Below, one piece after another: positions 36,076 to 44,966 of a stretch of 64,000 nt of DNA. The DNA is from Betaproteobacteria bacterium. GTDB lineage: Bacteria; Pseudomonadota; Gammaproteobacteria; Burkholderiales; Burkholderiaceae_C. The DNA lies in the NCBI GenBank assembly GCA_947453725.1, contig CANGHH010000008.1, positions 1 through 64,000 of the forward strand, written 5' to 3'. The position numbers and the translations under genes are program-made. The notes beneath the pieces were generated by a model. That model was not told where the DNA came from. It was given only the letters and a program-made list of their open reading frames with translations, and ran no database searches. Position 1 is the first letter of the stretch, and each line of letters begins with the position of its first letter.

Positions 36076-36986
36076 GCCGCGCCGGCGCCCTCGACGATCA
36101 GCTCGCCGCTGCGTCCGGCCAGGCTGCCCCAGCGCAGCGGACGCACGGGCAGGGCGCCAGGGCCGACGTGGCGGCTGACGTGGCGGTACAGGCCGGCCAT
36201 CGTCACGAGTTCGTGGCCCTGCGCCACCCAGCCGTCGAGCAGCGCTTCGAAAGCCGGCGCCAGCAGGCCGCCTTCGAGTTCGGCGTGCAGGGTGTAGACC
36301 TGGTCGCGGTCCTGCGCCGTGAGCGCCAGCACGGCGCGCGCCACGTTGTCTTCATCGACGCCGTGCTGACCGATCAGCTCGTCCAGCGTCGGCAGTGTCG
36401 TCGGCAGCTGCACGTGGTTCAGCGCGCGGCCGTTGACGCTGAGCCGGTGTGGCGCGCTGCCGCGGCCGTCGCTGGCGTAGGCCAGGCCCCAGGCGTCGAG
36501 CTGCTCGAAAGCCGCGGCGTTCATCTGCCAGCCGGCCGCGCCGTGGGTCGCCGGCGGCGCGCCGAAGATGTCGATGAAGCGGGCGTGCGATTGGGCCATC
36601 TGTTCACGCGTCCAGGCCGCGTCACGCCCGCGCACCTGGTCTTGCCACACGATGTGGTCCCAGGTGTGGATCCCGCACTCATGGCCGGCGCGCTGGGTTT
36701 CGCGCATCGCGTCGGCACCGACGAGGCCGATGTCGGGCGCCGGCAGCAGCACGCCGTACAGCAGCGTGCGCCAGCCGTAGTGCCTGGTGACCGAGGTGCG
36801 CGAGACCTTGCTCAGGAAGCCCGGCCTGAAGACCCGCTTCAGCGCCCAGCCGGTGTGGTCCGGGCCGAGGCTGAACAGGAAGGTGGCGTGCAGGCCGCGG
36901 CGGGCCAGCAACTGCAGCAGGCGCGGCACGCCTTCGCGCGTGCCGCGCAGCGTGTCCACATCCACCTTCAGCGCGATGCGGGCCAT
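36072..36986 (-). CDS. arnD: Polysaccharide deacetylase, ArnD-type deformylase
   Basis: This 304-residue enzyme is ArnD-like (4-deoxy-4-formamido-L-arabinose-phosphoundecaprenol deformylase): it has the carbohydrate esterase start IALKVDVDTLRGTREGV, then HECGIHTWDHIVWQDQV with metal-binding His residues. It removes the formyl group from the lipid-linked sugar before transfer to lipid A. It is the last gene of the arn cluster. The stop codon shares a CTAG palindrome with the stop of the convergent receptor gene. Confidence 0.9.
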   Translation of the reverse strand: MARIALKVDVDTLRGTREGVPRLLQLLARRGLHATFLFSLGPDHTGWALKRVFRPGFLSKVSRTSVTRHYGWRTLLYGVLLPAPDIGLVGADAMRETQRAGHECGIHTWDHIVWQDQVRGRDAAWTREQMAQSHARFIDIFGAPPATHGAAGWQMNAAAFEQLDAWGLAYASDGRGSAPHRLSVNGRALNHVQLPTTLPTLDELIGQHGVDEDNVARAVLALTAQDRDQVYTLHAELEGGLLAPAFEALLDGWVAQGHELVTMAGLYRHVSRHVGPGALPVRPLRWGSLAGRSGELIVEGAGAA

Positions 36987-36999
36987 CGGTCGGCCGGGT

Positions 37000-38052
37000 T
37001 CAGTTGCCGGCTTCGAGCAGCGCGCGCGCTTCCAGCACCTTCTGGCGGTAGCTCTCGAAGATCTTGCGCAGCGCGTCTTGCATGCCCACCTGCGGCGCCC
37101 AGCCCAGCGTTGCCATCGTGTCGCTGATCTTCGGCGTGCGGTTCTGCACGTCCTGGTAACCCTTGCCATAGAACTGGCCGGACGAGGTTTCGACGATCTT
37201 CGTCAGCTTGGCGCCGTCAGCGTATTCCGGGTAGTCGGCGGCCATCGTCAGCATCATCTCGGCGAGTTCGCGCACCGAGTAGATGTTGGCCGGGTTGCCG
37301 ATGTTGAAGATGCGCCCGCTGGCCACGCCGCCCTCGTTGGCGATGATCTTCATCAGCGCGCCGACGCCGTCGCTGACATCGGCAAACGCGCGCTTCTGCG
37401 CGCCGCCGTCGACCAGCTGGATGGGCTCGCCGCGAACGATCTGGCCCAGGAACTGGGTCACCACGCGCGAGCTGCCCTCCTTGCTCTCGAAGATCGAGTC
37501 CAGCCCCGAGCCGACCCAGTTGAATGGGCGGAACAGCGTGTAGTTCAGGCCTTGCTCCTGCGCGTAGGCGTGGATCACGCGGTCCATCAGCTGCTTGCTG
37601 CAGGCGTAGATCCAGCGCGGCTTGTTGATCGGGCCGTAGACCAGGTTGGACGTTTCCGGGTCGAACTCGGCGTCGGTGGACATGCCGTAGACCTCGGAAG
37701 TCGACGGGAAGACCAGGTGCTTCTTGTACTTGGCCGCGGCGCGCACGATCGGCAGGTTGGCTTCGAAGTCGAGTTCGAAGACCCGCAGCGGTTCACGCAC
37801 GTAGGTGGCCGGCGTGGCGATGGCCACCAGCGGCAGGATCACGTCGCACTTCTTGACGTTGTATTCGATCCATTCCTTGTTGATCGTGATGTCACCCTCG
37901 AAGAAGTGCATGCGCGGGTGGTTCACCATCTCGCCCAGGCGGGTGGACGCCATGTCCATGCCGTAGACCTCCCAGTCGGTGGTCTCCAGGATGCGCTGCG
38001 TCAGGTGGTGGCCGATGAAGCCGTTGATGCCGAGGATGAGAACTTTTTTCAT
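37000..38052 (-). CDS. UDP-glucuronic acid decarboxylase (ArnA C-terminal half)
   Basis: The 350-residue protein is a separate copy of the ArnA C-terminal (dehydrogenase/decarboxylase) domain. It has the NAD-binding start VLILGINGFIGHHL, the Ser-Glu site in PSTSEVYGM and the catalytic Tyr-Lys pair in YACSKQ. The family oxidises and decarboxylates UDP-GlcA to the UDP-4-keto pentose. The formyltransferase half is encoded by the next gene upstream, so ArnA is split. Some bacterial relatives also make UDP-xylose; that is possible here. Confidence 0.9.
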   Translation of the reverse strand: MKKVLILGINGFIGHHLTQRILETTDWEVYGMDMASTRLGEMVNHPRMHFFEGDITINKEWIEYNVKKCDVILPLVAIATPATYVREPLRVFELDFEANLPIVRAAAKYKKHLVFPSTSEVYGMSTDAEFDPETSNLVYGPINKPRWIYACSKQLMDRVIHAYAQEQGLNYTLFRPFNWVGSGLDSIFESKEGSSRVVTQFLGQIVRGEPIQLVDGGAQKRAFADVSDGVGALMKIIANEGGVASGRIFNIGNPANIYSVRELAEMMLTMAADYPEYADGAKLTKIVETSSGQFYGKGYQDVQNRTPKISDTMATLGWAPQVGMQDALRKIFESYRQKVLEARALLEAGN

Positions 38053-38054
38053 GT

Positions 38055-38936
38055 TCAGTCTTTTGCGGGGGAAATGGGGATCGTGTCTTGCACGTGGATC
38101 GCGCCGCCATCGCCACAGCGGGCGTAGAGCTGGCCGTTCAGGTGGTGCAGGCCGGGCGCGTGATGGCTCAGCGCATTTTCAACCTCAGCCCGGGCCCGCC
38201 TTGCCTTGGCGATGATGAGCCGCCGGCCGTCGACTTCCGTGAAGGCACCGGGGTAGGGTGGCGCAACGGCGCGGATCAGGTTGTAGACCTCGGCGGCGGG
38301 CCGGTTCCAGTCGATGCGACCGTCTTCGGGCTTGCGGCCGCCGAAGTAGCTGCCGGCGGCCAGGTCATTCGGCAGGCGTGGCGGCGTGCCGGCCAGCAGC
38401 GCGGGCAGGCTGCGCCACAGCACCTGCTCGGCAGCGACGCAGACCTTGTCGAAGACCTGCTCGGCGGTGTCGTCGGGCAGGATGGGCACGGCCTGCTGGT
38501 CGGTGATGAAGCCGGCGTCGGGCTTGGCGACCATCTCGTGCAGCGTGGCGCCGGTCTCGGAAGCGCCTTTGAGCACCGCCCAGTTGGTCGGCGCGCGGCC
38601 GCGGAACTGCGGCAGCAGCGAGCCGTGCAGGTTGTAGGCGCCCTGCGGCGCCAGCGCCAGCAGGCTGACCGGGATCATGCTGCGGTAGTAGAAGGCGAAG
38701 ATCACGTCGGGTTCCGCGTCGGCCACGGCCTGCGCCAGTTCGGGCGCGGTCGGGTCGTCGGCGTAGATCCAAGGCAGGCCGAGCTCGTCGGCGGTGTCGG
38801 CCACGCGCTGGAACCACAGCGTCTCGCCGGGGTGGTCGGTGTGGGTGGCGACCAGCACCACCTCGACGCCGCGCGCCTGCAACACGCGCAGGCAGCGGTC
38901 GCCGACGTTGGAATAGGCGAAGACGACGGCTCTCAT
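38055..38936 (-). CDS. UDP-L-Ara4N formyltransferase (ArnA N-terminal half)
   Basis: This 293-residue protein corresponds to the N-terminal formyltransferase domain of ArnA, which N-formylates UDP-L-Ara4N. The site segment NLHGSLLPQFRGRAP holds the conserved Asn and His, and DAGFITDQQAV carries the Asp. The ATG at 38936 gives the usual start MRAVVFAYSNVG. It ends two bases before the decarboxylase gene, so the split ArnA halves are probably co-translated. Confidence 0.92.
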   Translation of the reverse strand: MRAVVFAYSNVGDRCLRVLQARGVEVVLVATHTDHPGETLWFQRVADTADELGLPWIYADDPTAPELAQAVADAEPDVIFAFYYRSMIPVSLLALAPQGAYNLHGSLLPQFRGRAPTNWAVLKGASETGATLHEMVAKPDAGFITDQQAVPILPDDTAEQVFDKVCVAAEQVLWRSLPALLAGTPPRLPNDLAAGSYFGGRKPEDGRIDWNRPAAEVYNLIRAVAPPYPGAFTEVDGRRLIIAKARRARAEVENALSHHAPGLHHLNGQLYARCGDGGAIHVQDTIPISPAKD

Positions 38937-38946
38937 GAAAGCAGGC

Positions 38947-39948
38947 TCACAGCAGCGCGGTCCGTTCGCTGGCGGCAAGGGCCGCGGCGTCGGGTTGCGC
39001 CTGCAGCACCTTGGCGATGCGGTAGCGCGGCCGGCTGCGCACCTCCTGCTGGATGCGGCCGACGTATTCGCCCATCAGACCGATGCCGAACAGCATGATG
39101 CCGGTGAAGAAGAATTGCAGCGCGAACAGCGTGAACACGCCTTCCACTTCGGCGCCGAACAGCACCCGGCGCAGCAGGATCAGCACGAAGAGCCCGCCGG
39201 CGCCGAGCGACAGCAGCGTGCCGATCAGGCTGAACCACTGCAGCGGCACCGTCGAGAAGCCGGTCACCAGGTCGAAGTTCAGGCGGATCAGCTTGTACAG
39301 GCTGTACTTCGACACACCGGCGAATCGCTCCTCGTGCGCGACCTCGATTTCCACCGGCGACGCCGCGAAGGTGTAGGCCAGCGCGGGGATGAAGGTGTTG
39401 GCCTCGCGGCAGGCGTTCAGCGTGTCGACCAGCGGCCGGTCGTAGGCGCGCAGCATGCAGCCCTGGTCGGTCATCTGGATGCGCGTGATGCTCTCGCGCA
39501 GCCGGTTCATGGCCTTGCTGGCGACGCGCCGCCAGGCGCTGTCCTCGCGCAGCTTGCGGATCGTGCCGACGTAGTCGTGGCCCTTGCGGATCTCGGCCAT
39601 CAGGCGCGGGATTTCTTCCGGTGGGTTCTGCAGGTCGGCGTCCAGCGTGATGGCCATCGCGCCGCGCACCTGCTCGAAGCCGGCCAGGATCGCCATGTGC
39701 TGGCCGAAGTTGCCGTTGAACAGCACCACCCGCGTCACCTCGGGCCGCAGCCGGTACTGGTCGGCGAGCATCGCCGCCGAACGGTCGCGGCTGCCGTCGT
39801 TGACGAAGATGATCTCGTAGGGCTCGCCGGTGGCGTCCATCACCGTGTAGAGGCGCTCGAACAGCGTCGGCAGGACCGCTTCCTCGTTGTAGACGGGGAT
39901 GACGACGGAGACGGCAGCTTGCACGGCAGAGGAGGCAACGGATGACAT
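38947..39948 (-). CDS. arnC: Undecaprenyl-phosphate 4-deoxy-4-formamido-L-arabinose transferase
   Basis: The 333-residue GT2 glycosyltransferase opens SVVIPVYNEEAVLPTLF, with the Asp motif TLDADLQNPPEEIP and the conserved QMTDQGCMLRAY. Two C-terminal membrane helices (about 230-310) anchor it. It puts the formamido sugar onto undecaprenyl phosphate. It lies 11 bases after arnB and 10 bases before the formyltransferase gene. Confidence 0.94.
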   Translation of the reverse strand: MSSVASSAVQAAVSVVIPVYNEEAVLPTLFERLYTVMDATGEPYEIIFVNDGSRDRSAAMLADQYRLRPEVTRVVLFNGNFGQHMAILAGFEQVRGAMAITLDADLQNPPEEIPRLMAEIRKGHDYVGTIRKLREDSAWRRVASKAMNRLRESITRIQMTDQGCMLRAYDRPLVDTLNACREANTFIPALAYTFAASPVEIEVAHEERFAGVSKYSLYKLIRLNFDLVTGFSTVPLQWFSLIGTLLSLGAGGLFVLILLRRVLFGAEVEGVFTLFALQFFFTGIMLFGIGLMGEYVGRIQQEVRSRPRYRIAKVLQAQPDAAALAASERTALL

Positions 39949-39959
39949 GACAGGAGCGG

Positions 39960-41138
39960 TCACTTGAGCAAGGTTTTGCAGACGGTCGCCAGTTCGCGGC
40001 AGACGCGATCGGGGTCGGCGTCGGCCAGGTCGACGAAGAGCGGCAGCGTCAGGATGCCGCGGCCGATGCGTTCGCTGTGCGGCAGCATGCCCTCGCGCCA
40101 GCCCAAGGCGCGGTAATGGGTGAACAGGTGCAGCGCGGGGTAGTGGACGCCGGTGCCGATGCCGGCCGCCTTCAAGGCGTCCATCACCGCCGCCCGGCCG
40201 CCGTTCAATCGGTCGGACGGCAGCACGACCTGGAACATGTGCCAATTCGTGATCGCGCCCGTCGTGTTCGACGGCAAGGGCAACTCGATGCCCAGCGCTG
40301 CCAGCCCGTGGCGCGCCGCCGCGTCGAAATAGGCCTGCGCCAGCACCTGGCGCCGGGCGGTGATCTGCGGCAGCAGCGGCAACTGGCCCAGGCCGATGGC
40401 GGCGTTGATGTCGGTCAGGTTGAACTTGCCGCCGGGCGTGACCACGTCCATGCCGTCGGCCCCGTGGCGCACCACGCCCTGCAGGCGCAGGCGTTCGGCC
40501 AACTCGGCCTCGTCGGGCGTGTTCATCACCAGGCAGCCGCCCTCGGCGCAGGTGATGTTCTTGTTGGCCTGGAAGCTGAAGCTGACCAGATCGCCGAAGC
40601 TGCCGATGCGCTGGTTGCCCTGTCCGTTCGCCCAGCGGGAATCGATGGCCTGCGCGGCGTCTTCGATGACCCGCAGGCCGTGCTGCCTGGCGATGTCGTA
40701 GAGGCGGTCCATGTCCACCGGCAGGCCCGACAGGTAGACCGGCATCAGCGCCTTGGTTCGCGGCGTGATGGCCGCTTCCACGGCGTCCAGGCTGATGTTG
40801 CGCGTGCGCGGGTCGATGTCGACCAGCACCGCCCGCGCGCCGACGGCGCCGATGACGTTGGCCGTGGCAACCCAGGTGATGGCGGTGGTGATGACCTCGT
40901 CGCCGGGTCCGACGCCGGCGATGCGCAGCGCGACTTCCATCGTCGCCGTGCCGTTGCTGAAGGCGCGCACCGGCCGGCCGCCGAACAGCGCCGACAGCTG
41001 CTGTTCGAAGGCCTGCACCCTGGGGCCCGAGGTGATCCAGCCCGAGGCCAGCACGCGGCCGACCTCGGCGATGGTCGCGGCGTCGATGTGCGGCCGGGTG
41101 AACGGCAGGAAGGCGGCGGGGGCGGTGGGTTGCGACAT
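39960..41138 (-). CDS. arnB: UDP-4-amino-4-deoxy-L-arabinose aminotransferase
   Basis: This 392-residue PLP enzyme of the DegT/DnrJ/EryC1 group converts the UDP-4-keto pentose to UDP-L-Ara4N. The PLP lysine lies in SFSFQANKNIT near residue 190. The start PFTRPHIDAATIAEV and the GPRVQAFEQQL segment are typical. It is third in the arn cluster. Confidence 0.93.
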   Translation of the reverse strand: MSQPTAPAAFLPFTRPHIDAATIAEVGRVLASGWITSGPRVQAFEQQLSALFGGRPVRAFSNGTATMEVALRIAGVGPGDEVITTAITWVATANVIGAVGARAVLVDIDPRTRNISLDAVEAAITPRTKALMPVYLSGLPVDMDRLYDIARQHGLRVIEDAAQAIDSRWANGQGNQRIGSFGDLVSFSFQANKNITCAEGGCLVMNTPDEAELAERLRLQGVVRHGADGMDVVTPGGKFNLTDINAAIGLGQLPLLPQITARRQVLAQAYFDAAARHGLAALGIELPLPSNTTGAITNWHMFQVVLPSDRLNGGRAAVMDALKAAGIGTGVHYPALHLFTHYRALGWREGMLPHSERIGRGILTLPLFVDLADADPDRVCRELATVCKTLLK

Positions 41139-41187
41139 GGGGCGTGATTGTCAGGCTTGGGCAGGTTGCTTCAGGCTGGGCCGGGCT

Positions 41188-41559
41188 TCAGCTGCGGGCC
41201 ATCACGACCACGCCGGCCAGGATCAGCACCATGCCGGCCCAGCGCATCGGCCCGAGGGCTTCGCCGAACAGCCACCAGGCCAGCAGGGCGTTGACGACAT
41301 AGCCCATCGACAGCATCGGGTAGGCGATCGAGACCTCGACGCGCGACAGGCCGACGATCCAGACGCCGACGCTGACCACGTAGCAGGCCAGCCCGGCGAC
41401 GATCGGCCACTGCATCAGGACCCTGACCATGGTCGGCAGCAGGTTGTGCAGCCCCACGCTCAGCTCGCCCAGCGGCGTGACGCCGGCCTTCAGCAGCAGC
41501 TGTGCGCCGGCGTTGAGCATCACGCCGGTGAGGATGAGGGCGAAGGTGGCCAGGGTCAT
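41188..41559 (-). CDS. Small DMT/SMR membrane protein, ArnE/ArnF-like flippase subunit
   Basis: The 123-residue protein has four hydrophobic helices of SMR type: MTLATFALILTGVMLNAGAQ, then WPIVAGLACYVVSVGVWIV, LSRVEVSIAYPMLSMGYVV and the last helix. In E. coli, ArnE and ArnF form the flippase for undecaprenyl-Ara4N. Only one such gene is visible here, so it may act as a homodimer; I do not see a second subunit in the window. The ATG at 41559 matches the family start better than the upstream codon. Confidence 0.82.
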   Translation of the reverse strand: MTLATFALILTGVMLNAGAQLLLKAGVTPLGELSVGLHNLLPTMVRVLMQWPIVAGLACYVVSVGVWIVGLSRVEVSIAYPMLSMGYVVNALLAWWLFGEALGPMRWAGMVLILAGVVVMARS

Positions 41560-41569
41560 GAAGGTCGAT

Positions 41570-43243
41570 TCAGGGTTGGGGCTTCGGGAAGTTGGCGACG
41601 ACGACGCGGCGCTCATCCTGCGCCACCGGCGTCATCGGCAGGCCCTGCGCCTGCAGCCCTGCAAAGGTGGTGGGCGACATCATCGCCAGCGCGGGCGGGC
41701 CGGCCGTCCACGCGCGGCTGAAAGCGGCCACGCTGGGCAGCCATTTCTGCGGTTCCTGCCGCGTGCCGAAGGCCAGTTCGTCGGCTTCCTCGACCATCAC
41801 CACGGTGCGGCGCAGGTAGTAGGGCAGGGTGTGGTCGAGCAGCTTGACCGAATAGACCGGCATGTCGGGCCGCAGCACCGCCTGGATGGCCGGCAGCAGG
41901 TCGGCGCCCGACGCCGGCCGGCCCAGCGTTTCGTGGCCCAGCAGGCCCAGGGTGGTGGCGCCAAAGCAGCCGCAGGCGGCCAGCACGAAGCTGGGCAGCC
42001 GCAGGCCCCGGCGCTGCAGCAGCCACAGCGCGCCGAGCAGCGCGGCCACGGCCAGCGCGCAGCCGGCGCTGAGCCACCGGCCGTAGTCGCGCAGCACCGC
42101 CTCGCCCGCGCCGGTGCGGCCGACCAGCGGGCTGGCCAGCAGCAGCGCGCTGGCGACAGCCAGCATCACCAGCAACTGTCGGCGCCAGGCCCGGTCGTCC
42201 AGCCCTTGCAGCGCGGCGGCGCCCAGCACGGCCAGCGCCGGGAAGACCGGCAGGATGTAGCCCGGCAGCTTGGAGCCCGAGGCGCTGAAAAAAGCGAAGA
42301 TGGCCAGCGCCCAGACGGCGCAGAACAGCAGCGGGCGGAAGGCCGGCTCGCGGTGGGCCTTCGATTCGGCCCGCAGCGCCCGCCCCATGCCCGGCAGCAG
42401 CCCCAGCCAGGGCGCAAAGCCGGCCATCAACTGCGGCACGAAATACCAGGCCGGCGCGCCACGCTGGTGAACGCCGCTGGTGTAGCGCTCCCAGTGTTCG
42501 TGGATGAAGAAGAACTGCCCGAATTCGGGGTTGCGCTGCGAGACCAGCAGGAACCACGGCGCGGTGATGGCCAGGAAGACTGCGCTGCCGCTGACCAGGC
42601 AGAGCCGCCGCCACAAGGCCCAGTCGCGGGCCAGCAGCGTGTAGGCGACCAGCGCCAGGCCCGGCAGCACGATGCCGATCAAGCCCTTGGTCAGCACTCC
42701 CAGGCCCATCGCGGCCCAGGCCGCCCACATCCAGTTCCGCCTGACCTTGCCGGTGTTCGCCGGGTGCTGCGCCAGCAGCAGCGCGGCGAGCACGCCGGCC
42801 AGTGCGGCGGACACGCCCATGTCCAGCGAATTGAAGTGGCTGCCGATGTTCCAGGTGGGCGCGGCGATCAGCACGAAGGCGGCCAGCAGGCCACCGCCGA
42901 ACCAGCGCTGCGCTGCCAGTGCCGTCAGCACCACGCCCAGGGCGCCGCTGCTGGCCACCCACAGCCGCGACTGCCAGTCGCCGACACCGAACAGCTCGTA
43001 AGCCAGCGCTGTCAGCCAGAGGTGCAGCGGTGGCTTCTCGAAGTACTTCAGGCCCTGGTAGCGGATCGTCACCCAGTCGCCGGTGGCGGCCATCTCGCGG
43101 GCGATCTCGGCGTAACGGCCTTCGTCGGAGCGCAGCAGGTGGCGCGCTTCGAGCGTGCCGAACCAGACCAGGGCCACCGCAACCAGCAGCAACAGCACCC
43201 AGACGGGGGGGCGGGTGGCGCGGGGGGCGGGCATCGCGGGCAT
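41570..43243 (-). CDS. arnT: ArnT-like lipid A glycosyltransferase (GT39/83 family)
   Basis: This 557-residue integral membrane protein has about 12 hydrophobic helices. The first periplasmic loop holds SDEGRYAEIAREM, the metal/Asp motif of ArnT-type enzymes. YFEKPPLHLWL and GSKLPGYILPVFPALAVLG are further family marks. It transfers L-Ara4N from undecaprenyl phosphate to lipid A, which lowers polymyxin binding. It is first in the cluster; its start may be at 43234 instead of 43243. Confidence 0.88.
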   Translation of the reverse strand: MPAMPAPRATRPPVWVLLLLVAVALVWFGTLEARHLLRSDEGRYAEIAREMAATGDWVTIRYQGLKYFEKPPLHLWLTALAYELFGVGDWQSRLWVASSGALGVVLTALAAQRWFGGGLLAAFVLIAAPTWNIGSHFNSLDMGVSAALAGVLAALLLAQHPANTGKVRRNWMWAAWAAMGLGVLTKGLIGIVLPGLALVAYTLLARDWALWRRLCLVSGSAVFLAITAPWFLLVSQRNPEFGQFFFIHEHWERYTSGVHQRGAPAWYFVPQLMAGFAPWLGLLPGMGRALRAESKAHREPAFRPLLFCAVWALAIFAFFSASGSKLPGYILPVFPALAVLGAAALQGLDDRAWRRQLLVMLAVASALLLASPLVGRTGAGEAVLRDYGRWLSAGCALAVAALLGALWLLQRRGLRLPSFVLAACGCFGATTLGLLGHETLGRPASGADLLPAIQAVLRPDMPVYSVKLLDHTLPYYLRRTVVMVEEADELAFGTRQEPQKWLPSVAAFSRAWTAGPPALAMMSPTTFAGLQAQGLPMTPVAQDERRVVVANFPKPQP

Positions 43244-43300
43244 CGAGGCGGTGGGGGCGGCAGATCGCCCGGGACGCGCCAGCGCATCGTGGCGGCGCGA

Positions 43301-43306
43301 ATTCTA
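43301..43306 (-). promoter_or_regulatory. Possible -10 box before arnT
   Basis: TAGAAT on the minus strand, about 60 bases before the arnT start. No good -35 is visible at 15-19 bases, so this is a weak suggestion. The arn genes may instead be read through from flgN. Confidence 0.2.
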
Positions 43307-43350
43307 ACGAACGGGGGTGGCGGCCCTTGTTGCCGCCAGGGCTGGGGCGA

Positions 43351-43755
43351 TCAGGCCAGCAGGCTGCCGCCTTGGCCGAGCGTGCGCTCGGCGCCGCCGC
43401 CGGCGGCATACAGGCCGCTGGGCGCCTGGCGCGGCAGCAGCACGTCGATCGCGCGGTCCAGCGAGGCGGTGGCGCGCGCCAGGGCCTCGCGCTGCGCCGC
43501 CACCTGACCGCCGGCCAGCGCCAGCCGCTGTCGCAGTTGCAGGGGTACCCCGCCATTGCGCGCCGCCCGGGTGAACTGATCGACGGCAGCCGCCAGCGCC
43601 GCGTGCAGGTCGGTCGCAGCGCGGTCGACCGCGTCCACGTCCTGCTGCGTCAGGGCCTGCGCCAGGGCGCCGAGCTGCAATTCCACGGCCGCCAGTGGGC
43701 GTTCCAGCTCGCTGGCTTGCTGCAAGGCGCGGCGTTCGTCGGGTGTGGAGATCAT
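43351..43755 (-). CDS. flgN: FlgN-type export chaperone
   Basis: This 134-residue, mostly helical protein follows flgM by 10 bases, the position of flgN. The helices contain LAAVELQLGALAQALTQQD and VDAVDRAATDLHAALAAAV. FlgN escorts the hook-filament junction proteins FlgK and FlgL, both encoded in this window. Sequence similarity is low in this family, so position is the main evidence. Confidence 0.75.
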   Translation of the reverse strand: MISTPDERRALQQASELERPLAAVELQLGALAQALTQQDVDAVDRAATDLHAALAAAVDQFTRAARNGGVPLQLRQRLALAGGQVAAQREALARATASLDRAIDVLLPRQAPSGLYAAGGGAERTLGQGGSLLA

Positions 43756-43765
43756 GGCGGTCGGG

Positions 43766-44050
43766 TCAACTGGGCTTGCGGCCGAGCAGTTCCTGGGCGT
43801 TGACGATCAGCTTGTCGGCGATGGCGTCCGCGTTGATCTTGAACTTGCCGTCACGGATGGCTTGCGCGATGCGCTCGACCTTCTTGGCGTCGAACGAAGC
43901 ATCCGCGGACGGGCTCGCCAGCGCGGTCGCGGCGTTGGACAGCGCCACTTGCGTGCTGGACTCGGCGCCCGGGGTGGTCGCAGCAGTCGAACTCTTGCGT
44001 TCGGCTGGCTGTGGGACCGCGGGCTGGTTATTGAAAGAACCGATCTTCAT
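43766..44050 (-). CDS. flgM: Anti-sigma-28 factor FlgM
   Basis: The 94-residue FlgM binds and holds FliA until the hook is complete, then is exported. A disordered N-terminal half is followed by the helices FDAKKVERIAQAIRDGKF and INADAIADKLIVNAQE. A sigma-28 promoter lies upstream and AGGAG precedes the ATG. The order flgA-flgM-flgN on one strand is the common one. Confidence 0.95.
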   Translation of the reverse strand: MKIGSFNNQPAVPQPAERKSSTAATTPGAESSTQVALSNAATALASPSADASFDAKKVERIAQAIRDGKFKINADAIADKLIVNAQELLGRKPS

Positions 44051-44107
44051 GGTGATGAACTCCTGTCAGGGGCACGGCAGGGGTGCTAACCCAACGACAT
44101 AGACGCT

Positions 44108-44135
44108 CTATCGGACGCGGCAGATCGGAACTTTA
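44108..44135 (-). promoter_or_regulatory. Sigma-28 promoter of flgM-flgN
   Basis: On the minus strand TAAAGTTC (44135-44128) is followed after 12 bases by TCCGATAG (44115-44108). The -35 is close to the FliA consensus TAAAGTTT; the -10 differs at two bases. The spacer is one base longer than in the motA and cheY promoters. Confidence 0.7.
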
Positions 44136-44198
44136 GCGGGCTTCAACATCTTTTTTGCTAAATGAGGGTGCAAGCCATGCCGTGCAGGGGCCTGCGCC

Positions 44199-44963
44199 TC
44201 ACAGAACGACCTCGACGCAGCGGTCGCTGACAGGCTTGCCGAGCAGCACCAGGCCGTTCTTGGTCTGCACGCGCACGGACTTGCCCTCCAGGCCCGGGCC
44301 CAGGGCCTGGCCCTCGCCGGTGATGGCGTAGCCCGCGCCCGAGGCCTGGATGCGCACCGTGTCGCCGGTGGCGAACCACTGCCGGGCCTGCACCTGGGCA
44401 GCCTGCACGGCTTGTCCGGCCGCCAGGGGGCGCGACAGGCTGCGTCCCAGCAGCGGTTCGCTGCGGTCGAACAGTGGCGAGGTCGAGCTCGCCCAGTCGA
44501 CGTCGACGCGCTTGAGCAGCGCCTCGGTCAGCGGCGCATCGGCCGGCAGCGCCACCGCGGCGACGATGGCCGGCGCCAGCACCTCCACCGTCAAGGGCAG
44601 CATCACCTTCCAGCGCACGCGGCCCTCGGTGCAGCGCAGGCCCAGGCGCGTGCGGCCCCAGGCTGGTGTGCCGGCGGGCAGATAGGCTTCGACGCGAGCG
44701 CAGGGCGCCAGCGTCAGCCGCGGGTCGAGGGCGCCGGGTTGCACCGTGACGCGGGCTTGCGGCGGCGCCAGGACCAGCGCGGCCTGGGTGACCAGGGCCA
44801 CGCCCTGCGCCAGCACTTCGGGCGTCACCTGGGCCTGCGCCGGCCTGGACCAGGTCAGGGCGCTGCAGGCGGTGAACGCCGTCAGGGCAGTCAATACCCG
44901 CCACGCAGGCGGCCGCCAGCCGTCGGGCAGTGCAAGGGCAGGGTGCTTTTTCACGCTGGTCAC
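44199..44963 (-). CDS. flgA: Flagellar P-ring assembly chaperone FlgA
   Basis: The 254-residue protein, from a GTG at 44963, has a signal peptide ending RPAQAQ near residue 45. An SAF domain covers the second half: LTEALLKRVDVDW, then RPLAAGQAVQAAQVQ, and a final VRVQTKNGLVLLGKPV. FlgA acts in the periplasm to help FlgI form the P ring. The start is uncertain: GTG 44954 is also possible, and no clear ribosome-binding site is visible. It is divergent from flgB. Confidence 0.9.
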   Translation of the reverse strand: MTSVKKHPALALPDGWRPPAWRVLTALTAFTACSALTWSRPAQAQVTPEVLAQGVALVTQAALVLAPPQARVTVQPGALDPRLTLAPCARVEAYLPAGTPAWGRTRLGLRCTEGRVRWKVMLPLTVEVLAPAIVAAVALPADAPLTEALLKRVDVDWASSTSPLFDRSEPLLGRSLSRPLAAGQAVQAAQVQARQWFATGDTVRIQASGAGYAITGEGQALGPGLEGKSVRVQTKNGLVLLGKPVSDRCVEVVL

Positions 44964-44966
44964 TGT

